A stretch of 64,000 nt of DNA. Origin: Mesocentrotus franciscanus (lineage: Eukaryota; Echinodermata; Echinoidea; Camarodonta; Strongylocentrotidae). The translations under genes were made by a program, and so were the position numbers. Of this stretch, positions 34,630 to 47,337 are shown piece after piece (within the stretch, counting starts at the first letter, position 1; every line of letters starts with the position of its first letter). The stretch spans positions 16,203,658 to 16,267,657 of the forward strand of contig CP137684.1 in the NCBI GenBank assembly GCA_037976565.1. The letters run 5' to 3'. The notes beneath the pieces are model-generated. The model was given only the letters and a program-made list of their open reading frames with translations, was not told where the DNA came from and did no database searches.

Positions 34630-34821
34630 TTAAAGCCCCACTGCACTACTTGTAGCTACTTGCCTCTGTATAGAAAACAATGCCTAAGCGGTGCCCGTTG
34701 GTCCCCGTGATCCTCTTTTTCTTATGTTAATTGAGAGCTGATTTGATGAGATAACCACCTGTCAGTGACCACGCAAGGAGGTCTAATCCCTCCTGGCCAA
34801 ACACGTGCAGACAGGCTTTAA
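34630..34821. mobile_element. 192-bp TTAA-type element, family H copy 2
   Basis: Begins TTAAAGCCCCACTGCACTAC and ends CAGACAGGCTTTAA; TTAA at both ends. High similarity to 19044-19239 in the same orientation. Confidence 0.75.
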
Positions 34822-34849
34822 TTTCGTTCTTTCGAAAGCATTATGATTG

Positions 34850-35130
34850 TCATTATTATTATTATATTACATTTATGGAGCGCCTTTTCATTAGATACAA
34901 AGCGCATAAACAAGAAATACTTACAAACAAAGAGAAAGAACATTATCATACAAAGCTTACATTAATTACAAACGGAGAGGAATATTAGAACAAATTAGGA
35001 AAGGTGTGTTTTCAGACACCTCTTGAAACCTGTGAGAGTATGGCAGTTTTTGAATAGTTTTTGAATAGAGGGGGAAAGGAGTTCCCGGTTTGGGGGCAAT
35101 AACTGAAAAAGCCCCATCACCTTAAAACGA
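34850..35130 (-). repeat. Minus-oriented LINE/SINE tail, copy of 16120-16500
   Basis: (TTA)n followed by 'ttatggagcgccttttcattagatacaaagcgc' and further shared sequence to about 35030. The GCGC hairpin-like end with TAA repeats is typical of CR1/L2-type tails read on the minus strand. Confidence 0.6.
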
Positions 35131-35544
35131 AAATGCAGAATTTAAAGGTATGTTATTTCATCAAAATGGATTTTACCAAAAATATAGGCCTACGACTATA
35201 AATTATTATGTATACCAATATGATTTCATGAATTACATCAAATATTTTGACATATTAGCCTATCAATGTGTAAAACACGTAACAAGAAACTTTCAACATA
35301 TTCAACATGAAACATGTAATTTTAGTGAGATTCAATACATTTTCTTTAAAATTCTGCCAGTTTTCTCCGACGAGGAATTACCCGCCTAGCACCACGGTTT
35401 GATTACACAGCCAAGCGGAAGGTTTTCTCGCGGGAGAGTTACGGCGTTCAACGTTGTGGTGATCAGCATGAAGTTTCGTGATGATGGTGAAATTTCTTTT
35501 TGACATTTCGGTCTATTTTGAAAGTGTGGGAGTAAAAATCAAAA

Positions 35545-35850
35545 ATTCTGTCTAATAATATTAATAATGATATAATGCACTTATATTGCGACATCTATCT
35601 AGTAAACTATTCCGAGGCGCATTGCGAAACTAAGAAAGTTGGAAGAAGACAGAATAGAACAAAATGTGTTTATAATAACATTCACGTACTGTATGCTTCA
35701 AAAACAGAACTGTCTTTAGGTTAGACTTAAAAGAATCAAGAGTTTCTAAGGAATGTATTTGAGCTGGTAATTGTTTCCAAAAACATGCAGCAGCTGAGAA
35801 AGCTCCGTCTCCAAGAGATGACATTGATCTCTTGCTTTTCTTCAACCTGA
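35545..35850 (-). pseudogene. 3' end of a non-LTR retrotransposon (RT ORF C-terminus), CR1/L2-like
   Basis: On the minus strand a frame at 35845-35630 reads GDGAFSAAACFWKQLPAQIH and then SLETLDSFKSNLKTVLF. This is the characteristic C-terminal block of CR1/L2-like ORF2 proteins (family pattern: 'G.RSFS.AAP.LWN.LP..IR...S...FK..LKT.LF'). The frame then stops and is followed by a 3' tail with a 'gcgcctcgg' word, 'ataagtgcattat' and TAA/ATT repeats. Only the tail survives: a 5'-truncated dead copy. Confidence 0.75.
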
Positions 35851-37690
35851 ATAAAGTTTTATGATTTATATAATTAGGGAGATGGGTGGGCTCATGCGGT
35901 CATGATTCCACCTCCGCCCATAACAAAGAAACGTAACTTTTTGATATAAAAAATGGAGGGGAAACACCTATAATTCTAGACAACACGGCACTTTGAGAAC
36001 CTTTTATTCACATTCCTTTCAGTGTGGTCGATTCGAGCCGTTGGAAACAAAATATTCATTGATTAGTGAATATACATTCTTATATAGATTTCAGTGTGAA
36101 TTCATATTTTGAACTTAAATAGTACGCATAAATTGTACAAATATTGATTTTAACCGTGACTTGAGTGATATTTCGTTTGATTTGAGCTCTCATTCATTTT
36201 TTAATATACAATATACTTGTTTGCTAAGCATTTCATGTTTCAAGTATGCAAACAACACGAAACCAGGGACATACCTTTCTTTTTAAATAAAACCGTTTTA
36301 TGTCATATACAACGTATATTTTAAAGATGTATTTGTTAGTAGCCACGTAATACCACAATATTTAAAAGAACTAATTTGCCCTGTGAGAAGTTTTGCATCA
36401 TCTTTGCATCGTCTGACGAAGGTGTAGAAATAGCTTTCGCATTTAATCTTACCACCGAAATGCTTACTTTGTCCATTATTTTAAAACGCCCTTTTATCAA
36501 TGAAAAATTGCGTTTTCAACCTAATTAGTTGGTAGTCCTATGAAGATCAACAATTGATATCAAAAGGAAATAAAAACATAACATCTATGAAACTAGGTAA
36601 AGTCAAGTTTTAAAATCATCTTAAATTAATATTATTTCCAGACAAAAAAAAAGTTATCCATGCATCAAAGCCTCCAGTTTGTAAAACATCACTTTACAAA
36701 ATCATCGAAACAGTTTTATATTCTTATACCTATTTATTTGATACATATCAATACATGGTGGTATATTTTAGTTTATTCATTATTATCGTTATCTAATACG
36801 AAGGTCAAATCTTTGCCATATATAGGTCCATATTAATAAACTAAACATGAATAAAAAGCTATGAATAGCTATCGAAACCGGGACACTATGCATGCATGCC
36901 TTTATAGAGCAACGGACAGCTGGGCAAATATCCACGGGTAAGTTACCGGTTCAAGAACAAGGTAACGTCGCATGATGAAAATATTGCAGATTTGATAATA
37001 GTCTGTTACCTATTTAGAAATCATGATTTATTATCATCAAGAAAATCATCATTACAGACCTTAACTTACTAGGGTCTTATGGAGAACAAAACGAGGCATG
37101 CATTGCTGAAAAATTACCTCTGATTGTTGAATTGTGTATAATCATAATTATAATATCTCTCGTTATATTACTGTTGATAAAATGGCTGGGTGTAAAAATG
37201 TCAGAGGTAAAAAATATCAAAACAAAAGCATGTTGCAGGTTGAATATTGGTAGTGGTTGTATATTAGGCTTATCGAAAAAGGATAACGAAATATTCGCTG
37301 CAGTCATTATTGCAGCGCGGCTTTATTTTCTTCTTTCTTTAACTTTTATATACCTTTCGGCCCAAAATTGTGACTTTTTGCTCGATTATTGCCGAGGGAG
37401 ACGGTGGGAGGGGGCTACTCATTTTTACCTGGCACCGATAAAAATTGGAATAACATAATTGAAAAAGCAGTAAAATGAAAAGGCCTAATAACTGAAAATA
37501 AGTGTTAACTCTAAAAGTGCTTCTTGTATTTCGCCAAAAGGACGAATAAATAGTCTGATATATTTCGACGTTTTAGATATGTCATAACGTTGGAGAGGAC
37601 AAAAATAGTTCCCTACCTCCGCGTAATTACGCTCGTTTGGTTCCATTAATATGATACACCGATTAAATTTGCGCATTATCGTCACGTTCG
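35851..37690. other. Gene-poor stretch, nothing recognised
   Basis: AT-rich. A 108-codon frame at 37132-37458 has an N-terminal hydrophobic stretch but no known domain, and its composition is like the surrounding DNA. Confidence 0.4.
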
Positions 37691-37696
37691 TTGTGC

Positions 37697-38104
37697 ATAA
37701 TAATGATCTAATCTTATCATTTTGAATCACATGTGCATTGTCAGTAATTACAGCCTCAGCACGTATATAACCGCACTTAATTGAAGACTTAGAAAAGAAA
37801 TTCAGTGTCAACATCATTGTTAACTTTTGGAAACATGACTCAATATGCTTCAGCATCTGTGCTATTATATCGGCCACAAACATTCCAAGACAATTGTGCA
37901 TAATAATCTTATCATTTTTAATCACATGGACATTGTCTATATTTACAGTCTCATCAAATTAAGTACATAAACGCACTTTATTGAAGACTTAGAATCGAAA
38001 TTCAGTTTCAACATCATTGTTAACTTGTTTAAACATGAATCATTACGCTTCAGCATCCGTGTATTTATATAGGCCATAAACATTCCAAGACAATTTTGAA
38101 CAAT
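37697..38104. repeat. Two tandem diverged copies of a ~200-bp unit
   Basis: 'aatcttatcattttgaatcacatg' near 37703 recurs as 'aatcttatcatttttaatcacatgg' near 37908, and the similarity runs on through 'attgaagacttagaa' and 'aacattccaagacaatt'. On the minus strand both copies stay open and read NCLGMF..(8-10)..MLK....SC..KLTMML, but the 200-bp spacing puts them in different frames. I take this as a duplication of non-coding DNA. Confidence 0.7.
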
Positions 38105-40379
38105 CGCTATTAATCGCAAGATCAATATTCATGCCAGTTTGCGGTGTTTTCTTTTAAATCTATATGGTTTGTCTGTGTTTACGTTGAGGTTTTTTGGCGA
38201 GCTTTTGTTTTCTCCTACTGCGCTTTTCATGTTGAAATTGTGTGTAGAGAGGTACGTTTGTCATCGCAGGAGATAGACGAACCCCAACAATTTACTCTAC
38301 TTTTTTCCAGGTGGTCTTTAATAACATCACATCTCCGATAATAACTCAAATATTCACCTCTACTAGATCACGTTAGTTATAAATCAGAACCGATAATTGT
38401 CTTCCTACTTATTTACCGACAATTAAACGTCTGAAACTCGTTGCTAGTTTCGTTTGCAATTCAAAAAACATAATCTCTACAAAAAGTGCAAAATGATGAT
38501 ATATTTACAAAACTGACCGAGTTGCCAAACAGGTGTTTTGGAGGGACGACACTTTTCGACGGCGTTCGCGGAAACATTCGGCCGTAAGTTTCGTGGGCAA
38601 GACGATAACGGTACTGAGAGCAGCTGTATGGAATGAGCTGCCATCTCTTTATGCAGTTGAGTCTAAATCCACTCTTTAGGAATCACATAAGAAATCACTC
38701 CTCAAAAACTCCAAAATAGTGGCTTGCAATCTTTTGAGAGTCGATTCCACTCATTTTAAGCTTGCATTTCTACTCCAAAACGAAGTGATTTCTAAATGAC
38801 TCCTAAAAGGGAGAATATCATTATCAACTCCTGCAAACTATTCTACATCTACCATCTTTTTTCAAGAATAAAGGGCTTTATTTGTATCTCTCTCTCTCTA
38901 AATGAATAAATAAATAAAACCCTCTATCGCACTCGGAAGCTCTTTGAAGTGATTGCTCCCCAAATATGGTGCAAATATGCACTCGTAAGATTGAGTTCAT
39001 GAGTTGACCTCTAAAAAAGGTCAATTACCCTGAGATATGCTGCTATAATCATATTTGCATTTTTAAAACTATTTACCTAGTTTTGAATGATAACAATAAT
39101 AACATGAGTAAACGAAAAAATAAACGCAACACACTCATCATTAAAACGTGAAATCCGTTCATTACAATAAAGCAGTATTTACCAATTAATAACCTGCAAT
39201 TATCATTAAGCAACAGGTTATAAATTATACACTTACTTAATATCCAAACAAGAGACTCAAGAGACTAAATAATTTAGGCCTACTTCACAAATATTTAGCA
39301 TCAGAGACCACCTGCTTTGATATCAACTATCTGATACTCATGATAATGGGCACTGTGAAATTCGACTCTGCAATAATTATCATTAACTTGAAAATAAACC
39401 TTAGTGCTTCGATCAGATATCGAAACCAAAACTACACAAAGCCATGGCCCCTCCAACAGACTTTCGAGTGCTTCGTAATGCAGTCAATGAACATATTGCA
39501 CAATGCACCTGCGCATTGATAAAGGCAAAATCCATATTTATTGTGCTCATTTCAGAAAACACATTACAAGCATTGTCCTTCATTTACTATCAAATCCTGA
39601 CTATTATAGTTATCAAATTTCTGTGCAAATCGAAACAACTTTGAATTACACAATTTTAACAAATTCACCGCATAATTATCTAATATGTACCCTACATTTC
39701 AAATATATATTTCACTAAGATCTAAATATTGAACTTGGCATTTTATTTCTAAATATGTTTACATCGATCTAGTAATGAGTTTTGATCTTTTAGATTTAGG
39801 AATACTTGTTAATAAAATGAGCATAAACGTAGCCGGCTGTAAATAAACTTATTAACCCGTTTGGATACGACTTGATAAAACGGATACGCACCTAAGGAGC
39901 TCTGCTGTTGCATTTTGAACTATTCGTCAAGTTGTAGACGCTGAAACACTTGAACTCGTCACTGCACATCCAAGTCAATAAGACGTCATTAAAACGGGAA
40001 AAGGTGAATTCAAAACGTTAGGATGACGGCACTTTTAAAAGTCCAGGGTTGTAGACCAATCCACTCCACAGAATAGATAGGAATTTGCTCTCGAGTAGCA
40101 GCTTAATGATGATTAGAATTAGTTGCCGTCTTCCAGTGTCCCCTAACAGGGAAACTTAGTCGTTGTTAAACGATATTCGAGAAGGTTTCAATAATTCTAG
40201 ACCAATACAAAAAAGAAAAGGCCTACGACATCAGGAAACAGGTCCTTGGAAAACATTCTCGTCTGGCGCGATCCCAAATATTATTTCATTCTCGAGGAAA
40301 ACATCTTTAAAGTCTCTAGGTAAGGAGAGATAAAATTATATAGTCTTTCCGAAATTAAATATCGATCAGTTTATATGAA
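38105..40379. other. Gene-poor stretch, nothing recognised
   Basis: No gene or bounded element recognised over about 2.3 kb. A few octamer-length inverted words near 38680-38830 ('aatcact', 'agtgattt') do not make a clear element. Confidence 0.45.
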
Positions 40380-40399
40380 TAGATAACTTATTGCGGTCT

Positions 40400-41080
40400 C
40401 TGGTGGAAATTTAACCTTGTCCCGACGAACGTGCGTATGTCAGGTCACGCGCGCGTGCAGGAAACCAAGCAAGGTGATTGGCTGAGAGTTGTCCACAACA
40501 GGTGCAGTGAGTAGATTACAGGTAAAAGTTACTGTTGTTCTTATGTAATTTACACCAAAATATCTCCGCTACTTTTCCTAAAGAATGTTCGTCAGCTGAG
40601 TAGACGCGTGCCAAGTACTGTCCGTCACTTATGATTGGACGAGCTATGAAATCTCATTTGCATAAAAAGAGACAAACAGACACGTGGCTTACGTGCAGAC
40701 AGGGTCATGTTGTTGTTTATTCAAGAGAAGATAGTTCAAAATCTGGGCGGGGTATGAATTAACAGGTCTTTTGTGACACGCCCATAACGCCAGTTTCTCC
40801 ATGCCATTGGTCGATGAGTACACGTCATTTCGGCAAAACTACTTTGATTGGTCGATTCATGACATCCGAATAGTATCTCGGAATCATATCGGCGAGCAAG
40901 AATCATAAACATAAAACCTTAAACCTTTCCCCCGATTCTCCAATTTTCGGATAACAATACACAGGTCCATTCATCACAATTATATTAATATTTTTTGGGT
41001 TATTCAATGCAAATAATTTATGTAGAAAAACTTCCAAATACGGCGTTGGCTACAAGTCATTCAAGTCATTTGCATAACAA
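40400..41080. promoter_or_regulatory. Candidate regulatory block: two octamers, four CCAAT boxes
   Basis: ATTTGCAT (POU/Oct octamer) at 40656-40663 and again at 41068-41075. The first is followed directly by AAAAAGA. ATTGG (inverted CCAAT) lies at 40477, 40634, 40806 and 40847. E-box words (CAGGTG, CAGCTG, CACGTG) and a CpG-rich start (ACGCGCGCGTGC near 40447) add to this. Such a mix suits a promoter or enhancer, but no adjacent coding exon was recognised on either strand. Confidence 0.3.
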
Positions 41081-41995
41081 AGCACAAAACTCTTTACGAT
41101 GTTCGGTCACCCTTATCCTTGTATATTACCCCCTGGCAACACGTACCTCATAACCCCCATTTAAAACGGTGATTGGGTAATAGTTTTCGTCATAACGAAG
41201 TGAATGGACCAATAGGAAGCCAAGTTTGGCAGGGTCCTAGTGTGCGCAGAGACATGTTTATTCATGCATGCCTCATCATCATTGCACATACCAGATAAAT
41301 CTTTCTACGTAAACATCAAAGTATATTCATACCTGTTTTTTCTTTCTCTTTCCTCGTTTTTTTCTTCTATATCATGTTGTGTCATATTTTATATGTATCG
41401 TATATTCATGGGGCTTCATACCCATTTACAGGTCCTCTGACACGACTATCATAGAATAATTTGTGCGGTCATTAATACCAAATCGACAGGAAAGGGCTAA
41501 TGTTACTAGAACTGGAAAGAAAATGCGGGTACATGCTAATTCAATACGATCGTTCACCTGAGTGGGTTCAATTCCTACAGTAATTATAGCTAACATTTGA
41601 AATAACAAAAACAAATCAGTTTATAAGGGTTTATTTTCATATCGGCCTACGCATTTCTAGCATAACATCAGTAGTATTTTGTCAGAAAGGTTCGATCAAG
41701 ATGTAAGTTGATTCAAAATGTAAATATTTCACAATACTTGATATGGTAGTCTCTTCGAGAGTTAACGGTTTCACCCGGCCTGTGCCCACTTTATGACCCA
41801 TGCAGTATGGCATAGGCCTATCTTAAGTGCTCAAGAAAATGTACCCACCCCTAAATTGTGATGTTTTGGAGTCCCTTCCCAATTGTAGCTCCAAACATTA
41901 AAATCTCTTTTTGTGAGCCCCACCCCCCTCCCCCTCATCATCTCTATATCTGAAGCGAAAATTGGTCATTGACTTATTGTTATCATTATATGCGA

Positions 41996-42115
41996 ATCTC
42001 TTTCCGGAAAGACTAAATATGATGTAAAATGGAAAATACCTCAGGAATTTTTTGTTGTTAAACGGCACTCTTTCGAAAGATACACAAGTGGGCTGTAGCA
42101 GAGAATTGGCGCCTC
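41996..42115. repeat. Diverged direct repeat, copy 1 (partner 43009-43134)
   Basis: Shares 'tccggaaagac.aaa.tatgatgt.aaat', CTCTTTCGAAAGAT and AGAATTGGCGCCTC with the partner, about 1 kb apart. Identity not known. Confidence 0.6.
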
Positions 42116-43008
42116 AATATATCACAACGACTCCACATTTAACGAAATAATTATGCAACAAAAAGGACATAATACAAAATGGTGGAAAATCTTTGGTCTC
42201 ACATTTTATTTTACAAAAAAAAACTAGCGAATAGTCCTACTTTACTACAACCGCAAAATATACTTTTCACACCCAAAGATAGCTAAGTTAATCTTTAATC
42301 ACTGCTTATATGAAAAATACTCTATGAGAAATACACCATGGCAATGCGCCCGCTTTAATTTCTATTAATTGTTTGAGAATAGTGAAAAAGGTCGAAGAAA
42401 ATACAAATCTGCATACAATCATCTTTGCACGCACGGGTCAGTAACTACGGCTCCCCCATAGTTCTGGGGACGATTGCTAATAAGATGCCGTACTTGCATT
42501 GTCATGCGATGTTGACACATGCCTGTTTATTACCAGATTTTCTCTTTTCGTGTTGGAATTTTCCTCAGTGACGGAAACTTGTGTGCCGACGTAGCAAAAA
42601 CTCACAAAATTCTGCATGCAGGCCTATTTATTTTGATGTGGCTGTTATGCGGTTGTAATAACATTACATTCTAAACACAAGAACGTGTAGGCGGCAAGTG
42701 CTTTGGAATTAAGAATAAATAAATACATGAATAGACGCAATATTATGATAGGTAAGTATATATTATGATAGCGTAGGAGAGGTGAATGTTATGTATTTAT
42801 GTGACATCGTGAGACTAATTTCTCGACTAATTTACTATCACATAATCATATAATTTCCTTATAGGCTACGAACGCACTATTTGGCAAGCTAGTATGTGCA
42901 ATTCGATCGCGCACAAAAAAAGAGATGTTGTGTTACCTTTTTTTATGTTGCAGAAAATAGGATCATCTACCCTTCGGCCAGTAATATCACTTGTTGTCTG
43001 TGGTTAAG
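42116..43008. other. Intergenic between the two repeat copies
   Basis: Nothing recognised. Confidence 0.4.
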
Positions 43009-43134
43009 TGCGAACTCTCTCCGGAAAGACAAAATTATGATGTCAAATAGAAAATACCACAGGAAGTTGAGGAAATCGGTACTCTTTCGAAAGATGCTCA
43101 GCTGGGCTGAGCTGGAGCGGAGAATTGGCGCCTC
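43009..43134. repeat. Diverged direct repeat, copy 2
   Basis: Partner of 41996-42115. It lies inside a 125-codon plus-strand frame (42896-43273), but the other copy is not open in that frame, so coding is not supported. Confidence 0.6.
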
Positions 43135-44080
43135 TAAAGTTTTGTTTGAGGAAAGAGTTTCATCCGCCGTCGTCGTCTGTGCGAGTCGAATTACAAGTGC
43201 GTGTAAGGGGGAAAATACGGGTTTGCGTTGCGCAAATCATCGAACCCTGCATATATTACATCGGTTTACATAGGACCTGGATTTCTGCCCACCTATCCAA
43301 CCGTGTCGTCATCACAGTTATTCTTCTATAGTCTTATGGAGCTCACCTCCTTACCGAGGAATGTACATACGAAATCTATTGGTTAGAGAGAGTTACAATA
43401 AAGGGCTACACGTTAAAAGTGAGCGAAAATTCATAGATCGTGTAGAGAGGGGTAAACGAATGAAGACAACTTGTATCAAAGAAAACACTACCATTTCGTT
43501 TTGCTAGAAATTTTCACCTCTCATAATTATAATGCAGGGGCATGAAATGATACAAATTACAATATCTAAAATCTGTTATCTTATGTCACATGACTCTGCT
43601 GGAATGCGAACAAATGCATGCAAAGATTAAAGTGAGTGCTAATGAACTATGCGAGCACGTGATAAAAAGGTCGAGTTGATTATGACATCACTGCAAAGGG
43701 GTGGAGCGGGGGAAATCCCCTGAATCAATGACGCGCTCTCTCTTTTCCAAATACCATTACAGGTGTTTTCCCTTACCCCTATTTGTTTCCTCTTCAATGT
43801 AGCCCTTTTAGGCTTAATAATGGGAAAGAAAAGCAACGGAAAGAATGACGGTGGTTTTAAATAAGAGTTCACTCGACCGCACAATACAAGAATATTCCTT
43901 TTTTTTCAAAGCCTTCGATAAGATACTCTCCGCGGTCAGTTAAGCGTCGTCTATTATAAAGTTTGCTACAGCATAAAAAACGGGGACATGGGAATAAATG
44001 GATGGGGATAATTGAGCTGTTGAGGCGAATATTTACCATGACCGTGATCTGATCAGAGGTGGAATTCTCGACGAAAAAGG
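43135..44080. other. Intergenic, nothing recognised
   Basis: No gene or bounded repeat seen. Confidence 0.45.
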
Positions 44081-44100
44081 GGAACTCTCCCTTCAGAAAA

Positions 44101-44174
44101 TGAAAACTAAGGAAGAGAAGAGGAAGGAGGGAGGGAGAGAGAAAAAAAGAGAGGGTAGGGAGAGAGAGAGATAA

Positions 44175-44208
<34 letters not shown>

Positions 44209-44396
44209 TAATAGACTAAGAGGGGAAAGAGGAAAAGAGAGAGAGAGAAAGAAAGAGAGAGAGAGTAATAGACTAAGAGGGGAAAGAGGAAAAGAGGGAG
44301 AGAGAGTAATAGACTAAGAGGGGAAAGAGGAAGAGAGAGAGAGAGAGAGAGAAAGAAAGAGAGAGATAGTAATAGACTAAGAGGGGAAAGAGGAAA

Positions 44397-44432
<36 letters not shown>

Positions 44433-44755
44433 TAATATACTAAGAGGGGAAAGAGGAAAAGAGAGAGAGAGAGAGAGAAAGAAAGAGAGAGATATTAATA
44501 GACTAAGAGGGGAAAGAGGAAAAGAGAGAGAGAGAGAGAAAAAAAAAGAGAGAGAGTAATAGACTCAGAGGGGAAAGAGGAAAAGAGAGAGAGAGAGAGA
44601 GAGAAAGAAAGAGAGAGAGAGTAATAGACTAAGAGTGAAAGAGGAAAAGAGAGAGAGAGAGAGAAAGAAAGAGAGAGAGATATTATATACATAGAGAGAT
44701 ATAGCAATAGATTAGAGAGAAAATGAGAGAGAGAGAAAAGAAAAGAAATGGTTGC
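44101..44755. repeat. Purine-only minisatellite
   Basis: About 650 bp of GA-rich DNA. The word TAATAGACTAAGAGGGGAAA recurs eight times with small changes (at about 44209, 44266, 44307, 44370, 44433, 44496, 44557 and 44622), spaced 41-65 bp and separated by (GA)n and GAAAGAAA runs. Strong purine strand bias. The Ser/Leu-rich antisense frame is an artefact. Confidence 0.9.
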
Positions 44756-44869
44756 TGGAAAGGCGGGGGGAGAAAGAGAAATCTAGAATCCTTTCAGGAA
44801 CATGTTTAAAAGGTTTAATTTACTCAGAGTTACTAATGATATTATGTCGTTAAAATTCTGAGAGAGATT

Positions 44870-44956
44870 TGTGTATTTTGTTTTGTATAGCGCCTCGAGT
44901 AAGTTATTTGATAAGTGCGCTTTATAAGTATTTATTATTATTATTATTATTATAGA
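44870..44956 (+). repeat. LINE-type 3' tail, plus orientation
   Basis: 'gtatagcgcctcgagtaag...aagtgcgctttataagta' followed by (TTA)n, the form typical of CR1/L2-like 3' ends. No coding remnant upstream. Confidence 0.55.
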
Positions 44957-45335
44957 AGAGAATCATTTCGAGACTGAAAAACGAATCTCATGATCTCGCT
45001 CATTATAAAGAAAATTGTTGTAATTCCTCTGCGAATGTCCTTACAAATGCTTGAAGAAGATTACACAAAAATTGACGATCAGTCGAGAAATGACAACACA
45101 TGATGTGTTCCGTTCTGCTTCTAACATTTCATTTCCTCTGAAACAATCATTTGTAAAGACGGAAAACCTTTATTTCCTTCTTGTCTTAACTTCCTCATCC
45201 TACGTAAAAAAACGAAGGACGAGGAAGATGAGACACGAAGATCATAAATGAGGGAATCAATTCATTTCATCCAGCATTCCATATTCACTTCAGTTAAGAT
45301 TATATTTCAATCCCACCCCCCTTATATTTGCAACC

Positions 45336-45552
45336 TAGGGGTGTTTCACTAAGCCCTAAAATCGATTTTAAGGGCCTAAAATTGATTTCGATTTTAGGAC
45401 CCGTTTCATGTAATAAATAAAATCGATTTTAGTTTTAAAATCGATTTGATGAAACAGTTCATAAATCATAAGTATCAGTTTTAAGCTAAAAATGATTCGG
45501 CCTTAAAATTTATTTTAAAATTGAAATCAATTTTAGTTTATGACACCCCCAG
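45336..45552. mobile_element. 217-bp foldback MITE rich in AAATCGATTTTA
   Basis: The left end CCTAGGGGTGTTTCACTAAG mirrors the right end 'gtttatgacacccccagg'. Between them AATCGATTTTA-type palindromic words recur at least five times. Confidence 0.65.
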
Positions 45553-46170
45553 GACCCCGTTGCATAAAAAATAGGGGCTTACCGCTGCAGTAAAAGTTAT
45601 ATGCAACGGAGCCCATGATAAACAGTCCTCCCCAACTGGGCTACTGTATAGTGGCATTACAGTTAAATCAATTTAATTGCATTTGTCGGTGGTATAGTCA
45701 AACAGAAAGGAAAACATTGTTCAATACAGGTATTTCAGTTTAAAACAGCAAACATTTGCACTGTGATTTAAAAAAATATATATATATATACATGAGGACG
45801 AGCGCAGGGCGGCGTACACCTTTGTATTATTCCTATGTTTATTTACTGCCCTTCAAAGTGTTTTTAATGTAAATAAGGAAAATTTCATGTCAGACTTATT
45901 TTTTCTTTCCCTTTTTTTAAGGGGGGAGGGAGAGATCTCCCTTTTATGCTGCAAGTTTAATTAATAATAAACAATGTTACAGGGGGATTCGCGTGCTGCT
46001 TGTTTCTCTTTGCTATTACCATTTTTGTTTTGATGATTCCAAAACATGATTCCACACGAATTTTTGAAATTTGTTACTTTGACCCATGACTATTGTTCAA
46101 GAGGTGCAAGTTGGGTACGTTGGTCTTGGACTATGTATGTCCAGGGAGCTTTGACCTCTTTGGTATGTCG
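45553..46170. other. Intergenic, minor foldback remnant
   Basis: A short inverted pair 'ccccgttgcataaaa' (45556) / 'tatgcaacggagcc' (45600) suggests a ~65-bp MITE. An AT dinucleotide run lies near 45774-45790. No gene. Confidence 0.4.
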
Positions 46171-46172
46171 GT

Positions 46173-46540
46173 GAGTTGCCTTTTAATCTACAACCAGTTC
46201 GTCTTCTACCAAATTGGTCTATTCCCATACATATGGTATACACCCAGCCCGTCAACTACATCCATATGGCCTACTAATCATTTGGTGATTATTAGTATGT
46301 ATGATTAAATGATTATTAGACCATAATGGATAGTAAACAAAATGGGCATAGAACAAACTGGGAATTAGACCGACTGATAGATCGAATGACTATCAGTCTA
46401 AATGGTCATTAGACCAAATGATAAGGAGACGAAACGATTATTAGACCATGTGGATACTAAACGGACTGGGTGTAGACAATTATGGGAATAGACCAATTGG
46501 GTAGTAGACGAACTGGTTGTAGGCCAACCGGCAATAAACC
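46173..46540. mobile_element. ~365-bp palindromic element with internal ATTAGACCAAATGG repeats
   Basis: The left arm ('ctacaaccagttcgtcttct', 'attggtctattccca', 'acacccagcccgt') is mirrored by the right arm ('acggactgggtgtaga', 'tgggaatagaccaatt', 'agacgaactggttgtag'). The centre repeats a ~14-bp 'attagaccaaatgg' theme in both orientations. Non-coding. Confidence 0.75.
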
Positions 46541-47139
46541 GATGTGTCTCATGTTTATATTATTGATGTGTGTTCTTGCGGACTTTGACTCAAAGGTTCA
46601 ACTCAAAGTTTTGTTAAAAATAGCAATGGTGAATGATAGAGCCTAGTAGCTGTCGTGCAATTTCAAACAGTTATTCTGAGTAATTGAATATGTTGCAATT
46701 GGGGACAGTTTGGGTATTATGATGTTTTGCCGTGCTTATCAAAAGTATAACAAAATCACTAAAACCTTGCTGAAATAAGAGCATCAAACTGGAAAAATAA
46801 CGTTTTACTACTCCTTTCGTCGCTTTCTCCCCCTTTTCTTTCTCTCTCTCTCTCTCTCTCATTCCTTTTCCTAGTCTTTTTTTCCTTCTTATTACTATTG
46901 ATATAAATATATATGCCCTATTTATCAATGTCAGCAACATCGCTCATAGATTTTTTCATTTACATCATCACAAATATATGACTTTTAACATGCATGGTCA
47001 CATAAAACCATACTGGGGTCGTCATAAACACAGCTTGAGCTGACGTCCTCATCATAAGTGATAAAAAGCAAGTGTTCATACAATGAATATACTTGTAAAC
47101 AATGCATACTGGAAAGCGGACGGCCAACAAAAGATGAAA
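46541..47139. other. Intergenic with (TC)n
   Basis: No gene; (TC)n at about 46838-46861. Confidence 0.45.
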
Positions 47140-47145
47140 GAGGGA

Positions 47146-47247
47146 GAGATCGAGAGAGATATATATATAGAGAGAGAGATAGAGAGAGAGGGAGAGAGAA
47201 AGAGAGAGAGAGAGAGGGGGAGAGAGAGAGAGAGGGAGGGGAGAGAG

Positions 47248-47278
<31 letters not shown>

Positions 47279-47330
47279 GGAGAGAGAGAGAGAGAGAGAG
47301 TAAGAAAGGGAGAGGGAGAGGGAAGAGTTG
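47146..47330. repeat. (GA)n array
   Basis: GA/GGA-rich run of about 185 bp; both-strand frames (Arg-Glu or Ser-Leu) are artefacts. Confidence 0.9.
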
Positions 47331-47337
47331 CAGTTTC

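Noticed and set aside
42896..43273. 125-codon plus-strand gene
   Set aside because: No recognisable domain, overlaps a diverged repeat whose other copy is not open, and lacks supporting splice context.
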